From contig JBBIHC010000007.1 of the NCBI GenBank assembly GCA_037447235.1, positions 1 through 36,629 on the forward strand: 36,629 nt of DNA, in the 5' to 3' direction. This document shows positions 33,499-36,629 of the stretch, in pieces (positions within the stretch are counted from its first letter, which is position 1; every line of letters begins with the position of its first letter). The DNA comes from JAVZJR01 sp037447235. GTDB lineage: Archaea; Micrarchaeota; Micrarchaeia; Anstonellales; Bilamarchaeaceae. The notes below the pieces were generated by a model. It searched no databases. It was not told the origin of the DNA and was given only the letters and a program-made list of their open reading frames with translations. The translations under genes and the position numbers were made by a program.

Positions 33499-33612
33499 CT
33501 CACCCTAACCCTCTCCCAGGTCTTGACAAGCTCGACCACCAAAGGGAGAGGGAATAACGCGAAAATTCAAGTGATTTGCCCCCTCTCCCGCCGAGAGAGG
33601 GCCGGGGTGAAA
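33499..33612. repeat. CCCTCACCCTAACCCTCTCCC-type inverted repeat element
   Basis: CCCTCACCCTAACCCTCTCC at the left is followed by AAAGGGAGAGGG. After a spacer come CCCCCTCTCCCGCCGAGAG and AGGGCCGGGGTGA, the complement of the left end. The left end resembles the element at 31754-31773. The 308-base gap between the aminotransferase and the nuclease gene otherwise holds only the nuclease promoter. Confidence 0.65.
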
Positions 33613-33679
33613 TGTTTAATGTGACATTGTCAAGATAGATAAAAATACCTTCAAAAAAACGTCTGGCAAGACGCGATTG

Positions 33680-33688
33680 TGTTAGAAT
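33680..33688 (+). promoter_or_regulatory. extended -10 promoter of the nuclease gene, first copy
   Basis: TGTTAGAAT fits an extended -10 box (TG-n-TAGAAT, five of six matches), 19 bases before the ATG. No good -35 is present. The same box appears before the second copy (36103-36111) although the surrounding bases differ, which supports function. Confidence 0.5.
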
Positions 33689-33707
33689 TAACTCCCCTGG
33701 AGATGCC

Positions 33708-34436
33708 ATGTCCGATATGATTGAAGTCGTCATAGATAGTGTCCGCGTCAGCCTGATGTCGCCGCAGCGAGTCGTCGTCTTGCGGCAATTGAACGCCGAG
33801 CGTTTCATCCCCATTTGGGTTGGGCCTTACGAGGCTGAGGCCATTACCGTCGCCTTGCAAGAAATCGAAATGGTGCGCCCGCTCACCCATGACCTGCTCA
33901 AGAACGTGTTTGGCATGTTCAATGCCCGCATCAAACGCGTAGAAATTGTCGCCCTGCGTGAAGAAATCTTCTTTGGCAACATCGTTGCCGAGATCAACGG
34001 CCGGGAAATCAACATCGACTCGCGGCCTTCCGACGCCATCGCGCTCGCCGTGCGCACCCATGCCCGCATCTACGTTCACAAAAGCGTGATGGACGAGGCC
34101 GGCATCGTGCCTGAGAAAGACATGCAGACCGTCGGCGACCAAAGCCGTCCCGCTGCGGGTGAGAAGACGCCGCCCGAGGAAGATAACGCCAATGCTGGTC
34201 GTCTATCTGTGTTTGAAGATTTCTTGAAAAAACTCGAGCGCGTCATCGTCGCCGGCATGATGACCCACATGTGCGTGGACGCTACCGCGCGCGCCGCCGC
34301 CGACCTGGGCTTCCAGGTGCTGGTGGCTGCGGACGCCTGCGCCACGCGCGCATTGACCTATGGCGGGACGACCATCCCAGCCGAGCATGTCCACAAGGCC
34401 TTCCTGGCTGCGCTGCAATCTTACGTCAGGTCATGA
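33708..34436 (+). CDS. chimeric gene: bifunctional nuclease (DUF151) fused to C-terminal part of an isochorismatase-family hydrolase
   Basis: Residues 1-176 are a DUF151/BFN protein: MIEVVIDSVRVSL, ERFIPIWVGPYEAEAI, MFNARIKRVEI, then a tract ending INIDSRPSDAIALAVR. Plant and bacterial members of this family have been linked to RNase/DNase activity. After the linker VFEDFLKKL the sequence turns abruptly at about residue 177 into ERVIVAGMMTHMCVDATARA, then DLGFQVLVAADACATRAL. This is the C-terminal third of a cysteine hydrolase of the isochorismatase/nicotinamidase family, with its catalytic Cys at 189 but lacking the N-terminal Asp and the Lys. The join falls at CTCGAG (34233-34238). The product is probably not a working hydrolase. 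GGAG lies five bases before the ATG. Confidence 0.85.
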   Translation: MSDMIEVVIDSVRVSLMSPQRVVVLRQLNAERFIPIWVGPYEAEAITVALQEIEMVRPLTHDLLKNVFGMFNARIKRVEIVALREEIFFGNIVAEINGREINIDSRPSDAIALAVRTHARIYVHKSVMDEAGIVPEKDMQTVGDQSRPAAGEKTPPEEDNANAGRLSVFEDFLKKLERVIVAGMMTHMCVDATARAAADLGFQVLVAADACATRALTYGGTTIPAEHVHKAFLAALQSYVRS

Positions 34437-34484
34437 CCGTTGCGCAGGTGCTGACGCGCCTGGCGGTCGAACACATCCCGTAGG

Positions 34485-35681
34485 ATGCACCCACTCCCGT
34501 TCCTCCGGCGGTACGTCTTCCCGTTCATTGTCAGCCTGGCGCTGGTATTGCTGCTGGACGCCCTGACCAACAACGTCACAGCCAAACGGCTGTACGACTC
34601 GAACCTGTACATCGGCCTGGCCGAACACGGCTTCGACCGCGAGTTCCGGCTGGCGCCTTTCGTCTACCGCTACGCTGCGCCGTTCCTGGCGGGTGGGATC
34701 AGCCATCTCACAACCCTGTCCACTTACAAGAGTTTCAAATTGTTGGTATACCTGGGCGCGATCGGGCAACTGGCAGGCGTTTTCTTCCTCACCCGCTGGC
34801 TGGTGAAATCCGAAAAAGGCGCTTACGCGGGCATGTTGACGGTCGCCTTTTCCCTTTACAACCTGAAATATCCGCTCTTCGATGTATACCGCCCCGACAT
34901 CCTGGCCTACGCCATCATCCTGCTGGGCGCATATTTTGCTTTCAAAGGACAATTCCTTGCCTTGCTGGTCACGACCATGCTCGGACTGCAATTCCGCGAA
35001 TTCACGGTCGTGCCGCTGCTGGCCTGGCTGTTTGCAAGGATACGCGCGCAAGGATGGAAAGCGTCGCAGCGCGCCCTGCTTGCCTCGCTGCTGGGACTAT
35101 CCCTGGCAATTGGCTTGCCCAGGCTGCTCATCCCGGTCATGGGCGATGCACAGGACGTTCATCTCTCCCTGGCGGGGATCGGCGAAGCGCTCTACCTGCT
35201 CTCGCTCTGGCAGCGCGACCTCAACCTGCTCTACATCGTCCTGGCCTATTTCCTGCCCTGCATCATCCTTTACCGCCCGCGCCGCCTGGAAAGCGCGCTC
35301 CAGGCCGTCACCAGGGAACAAGCGTATTTCCTCCTCGCTTACACGGGCCTCGTCCTGTTGCTGGCTGTCCTGGGCGGCACCGACCTGGAGCGTTTCGGGA
35401 CGTATTTCTTCCTGCCCCTGGCAATCGGCGTCGCGCTGCTCGCCAAGACCCAGCCGGCCGCCAGCATCATCCTGGTCCTTGCGCTCCAATTCCTCTTCAA
35501 CCGCATCTGGCTGCCCTTCCCGGTCTGGGACTTCGACCTGATGGTAGACTTCTACGGCGGCTGGTCCAATATCATCACACCGGCCACGCTCTGGCGCTAC
35601 GCCGAAGCGATCGCCCTCGCCGCGCTGGGAAATTTCATCGTACACCGGACATCCAAAGTCTCGAAGACTTCGGAAGTCTGA
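34485..35681 (+). CDS. polytopic membrane protein, possibly GT-C-like
   Basis: A 398-aa protein with about nine to eleven hydrophobic helices. The first loop after helix 1 contains DSNLYIGLAEHGFDREFRLAPFVYRYAAPFLAG. The Asp in this loop and the APF-x-x-R-Y-x-x-P-x-L pattern recall lipid-phosphate-sugar-dependent (GT-C) glycosyltransferases and related integral membrane proteins, but I cannot assign a family. It begins 48 bases after the chimeric gene with only AGG near the ATG. The region is markedly GC-rich. The last residues (KVSKTSEV) are encoded by a palindromic repeat, so the C terminus may have been extended by repeat insertion. Confidence 0.65.
   Translation: MHPLPFLRRYVFPFIVSLALVLLLDALTNNVTAKRLYDSNLYIGLAEHGFDREFRLAPFVYRYAAPFLAGGISHLTTLSTYKSFKLLVYLGAIGQLAGVFFLTRWLVKSEKGAYAGMLTVAFSLYNLKYPLFDVYRPDILAYAIILLGAYFAFKGQFLALLVTTMLGLQFREFTVVPLLAWLFARIRAQGWKASQRALLASLLGLSLAIGLPRLLIPVMGDAQDVHLSLAGIGEALYLLSLWQRDLNLLYIVLAYFLPCIILYRPRRLESALQAVTREQAYFLLAYTGLVLLLAVLGGTDLERFGTYFFLPLAIGVALLAKTQPAASIILVLALQFLFNRIWLPFPVWDFDLMVDFYGGWSNIITPATLWRYAEAIALAALGNFIVHRTSKVSKTSEV
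35656..35678. repeat. palindrome encoding the C terminus of the membrane protein
   Basis: Two mutually exclusive perfect hairpins overlap: AAGTCT-CGA-AGACTT (35656-35670) and GACTTC-G-GAAGTC (35666-35678). They encode the last codons of the preceding gene, whose stop follows at once. The 451-base stretch from 35682 to 36132 contains no gene and is filled mainly with two further repeat elements. Confidence 0.55.
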
Positions 35682-35773
35682 CATTCTCCATTCCATCCTG
35701 AAACTTCTCCCGTCCACCCGGAATTTTCTCCCTTCTTCCTTCACAGCGCTGCCTTTTGCCGCAACCAAATGAG

Positions 35774-35858
35774 CCTGTCATTGCTTCGATGGCGTTCTTC
35801 CGTCGAAGCAATCCCCTGGCAGGCCGGGAGACTGCTTCGTTCCTCGCAGTGACATTGG
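35774..35858. repeat. GTCATTGC...GAAGCAATC interspersed palindromic repeat
   Basis: CCTGTCATTGCTTCGATGG and CGTCGAAGCAATCCCCTGGC are followed by GGCCGGGAGACTGCTTCG and CCTCGCAGTGACATTGG. This matches the common bacterial intergenic family built on GTCATTGCGAG and GAAGCAATC with a CCTGGCAGGCCGGGAG centre. It is palindromic as a whole and has no coding capacity. Confidence 0.65.
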
Positions 35859-35944
35859 CAAAAGATTTGCGCGGCCAACGCAAATGTTGCACGGTAATAC
35901 TATACAGCCCCCCCCATTCCGCACGCTGTATTTGTCAATCCCCC

Positions 35945-36070
35945 GGGTGTGCATTCAAAAGTTGTCAGCGGCGACGAGAAACATCCACAGATTACGCAGA
36001 GAAATTATGGAAAAATCTGCGAGAATCTGTGTCATCTGCGGATGGTTTGACAACCTTGGCATGCACACTC
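35945..36070. repeat. large nested palindrome with CACAGATTACGCAGA core
   Basis: Outer arms: GTGTGCATTCAAAAGTTGTC (from 35947) and its near complement TGACAACCTTGGCATGCACA (from 36048). Inner arms: CATCCACAGATTACGCAGA (from 35982) and TCTGCGAGAATCTGTGTCAT plus CTGCGGATG (up to 36044). The inner core belongs to the very widespread CACAGATTACACAGATT repeat class, here with an extra unit in the right arm. It lies directly upstream of the second nuclease gene. Confidence 0.7.
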
Positions 36071-36102
36071 CCCGGCGTGCGCCCGGCAAGCAAACGCGAA
36101 TG

Positions 36103-36111
36103 TGTTAGAAT
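36103..36111 (+). promoter_or_regulatory. extended -10 promoter of the nuclease gene, second copy
   Basis: TGTTAGAAT again, 21 bases before the ATG. Flanking bases share GGCAAG and ACGCGA with the first copy but differ by small insertions, showing these leaders are related yet diverged. Confidence 0.45.
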
Positions 36112-36132
36112 AAAGTACTTACTGGAGATGCC

Positions 36133-36629
36133 ATGTCCGATATGATTGAAGTCGTCATAGATAGTGTCCGCGTCAGCCTGATGTCGCCGCAGCGAGTCGT
36201 CGTCTTGCGGCAATTGAACGCCGAGCGTTTCATCCCCATTTGGGTTGGGCCTTACGAGGCTGAGGCCATTACCGTCGCCTTGCAAGAAATCGAAATGGTG
36301 CGCCCGCTCACCCATGACCTGCTCAAGAACGTGTTTGGCATGTTCAATGCCCGCATCAAACGCGTAGAAATTGTCGCCCTGCGTGAAGAAATCTTCTTTG
36401 GCAACATCGTTGCCGAGATCAACGGCCGGGAAATCAACATCGACTCGCGGCCTTCCGACGCCATCGCGCTCGCCGTGCGCACCCATGCCCGCATCTACGT
36501 TCACAAAAGCGTGATGGACGAGGCCGGCATCGTGCCTGAGAAAGACATGCAGACCGTCGGCGACCAAAGCCGTCCCGCTGCGGGTGAGAAGACGCCGCCC
36601 GAGGAAGATAACGCCAATGCTGGTCGTCT
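36133..36629 (+). CDS. bifunctional nuclease (DUF151), second copy, cut by the window end
   Basis: 165 complete codons plus two bases of the next are visible. Comparing base by base with 33708-34204 I found no difference, so the two coding copies are identical as far as they overlap. The domain is the same DUF151/BFN protein. The window ends within the linker (NAGR) just before the point where the first copy departs into the isochorismatase fragment, so whether this copy has the normal nuclease C terminus cannot be seen. This may be the intact ancestral gene. A sequence end inside an exact repeat is also what an assembly break would produce. Confidence 0.85.
   Translation, partial: MSDMIEVVIDSVRVSLMSPQRVVVLRQLNAERFIPIWVGPYEAEAITVALQEIEMVRPLTHDLLKNVFGMFNARIKRVEIVALREEIFFGNIVAEINGREINIDSRPSDAIALAVRTHARIYVHKSVMDEAGIVPEKDMQTVGDQSRPAAGEKTPPEEDNANAGR

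Noticed and set aside
35054..35701. Long alternative frames inside the GC-rich membrane protein gene
   Set aside because: Pro/Arg/Ser-rich translations without domain features; the frame at 34485 has regular membrane helices.
1..36629. CRISPR arrays, phage genes, transposases or restriction systems
   Set aside because: No regularly spaced direct repeats, integrase, transposase or defence genes are visible on either strand.

Overview
The window looks like a piece of a Chloroflexota (probably Anaerolineae-like) chromosome, possibly a metagenomic contig. This rests on overall protein style: a DUF1385 protein, SecG with a neighbouring family-5 solute-binding protein, a DUF151 bifunctional nuclease, and many palindromic intergenic repeats. 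No rRNA or phylogenetic marker is present to prove it.

Positions 385-22,946 form a lower-GC exopolysaccharide/surface-glycan locus. Its first part is a Wzz-like copolymerase fused to a degenerate GGDEF domain, a BcsB-like periplasmic protein, a Wzy/ligase-like polymerase and a Wzx-like flippase. A modification block follows: PIG-L deacetylase, GT2, GT14, a beta-helix lipoprotein, three GT4 enzymes and a NodB-type deacetylase. The third part is an unusual acyl/amide module: SGNH hydrolase, acyl carrier protein, AsnB-type amidotransferase and NadE-like amidating enzyme on the plus strand. Converging on it from the minus strand are a 95-aa unknown protein, an acyl-AMP ligase and a second SGNH-like protein. 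Together these suggest synthesis, export and decoration of a polymer or glycolipid carrying an acyl or amide group. A tRNA-Arg(TCG) gene sits at the composition boundary near 23 kb.

From 23 kb on, the sequence is GC-richer housekeeping or catabolic DNA. It holds DUF1385, an M20 peptidase, an unknown 178-aa protein, a peptide-type ABC substrate-binding protein and secG (with a textbook sigma-70 promoter). A PHP phosphoesterase, an aldehyde dehydrogenase of the glutamate-semialdehyde type and a class III aminotransferase follow. Between the last two genes is a thioredoxin-like lipoprotein with an in-frame TGA exactly at the first Cys of its CxxC motif. A hairpin downstream fits a bacterial SECIS, so this is a candidate selenoprotein (UGTC motif).

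The right end (33.4-36.6 kb) is rearranged. A bifunctional nuclease gene is fused in frame to the C-terminal part of an isochorismatase-family hydrolase. A GC-rich polytopic membrane protein comes next, then a second copy of the nuclease coding sequence, identical as far as it can be followed, that runs off the window. The intergenic regions here are packed with several different palindromic repeat families.
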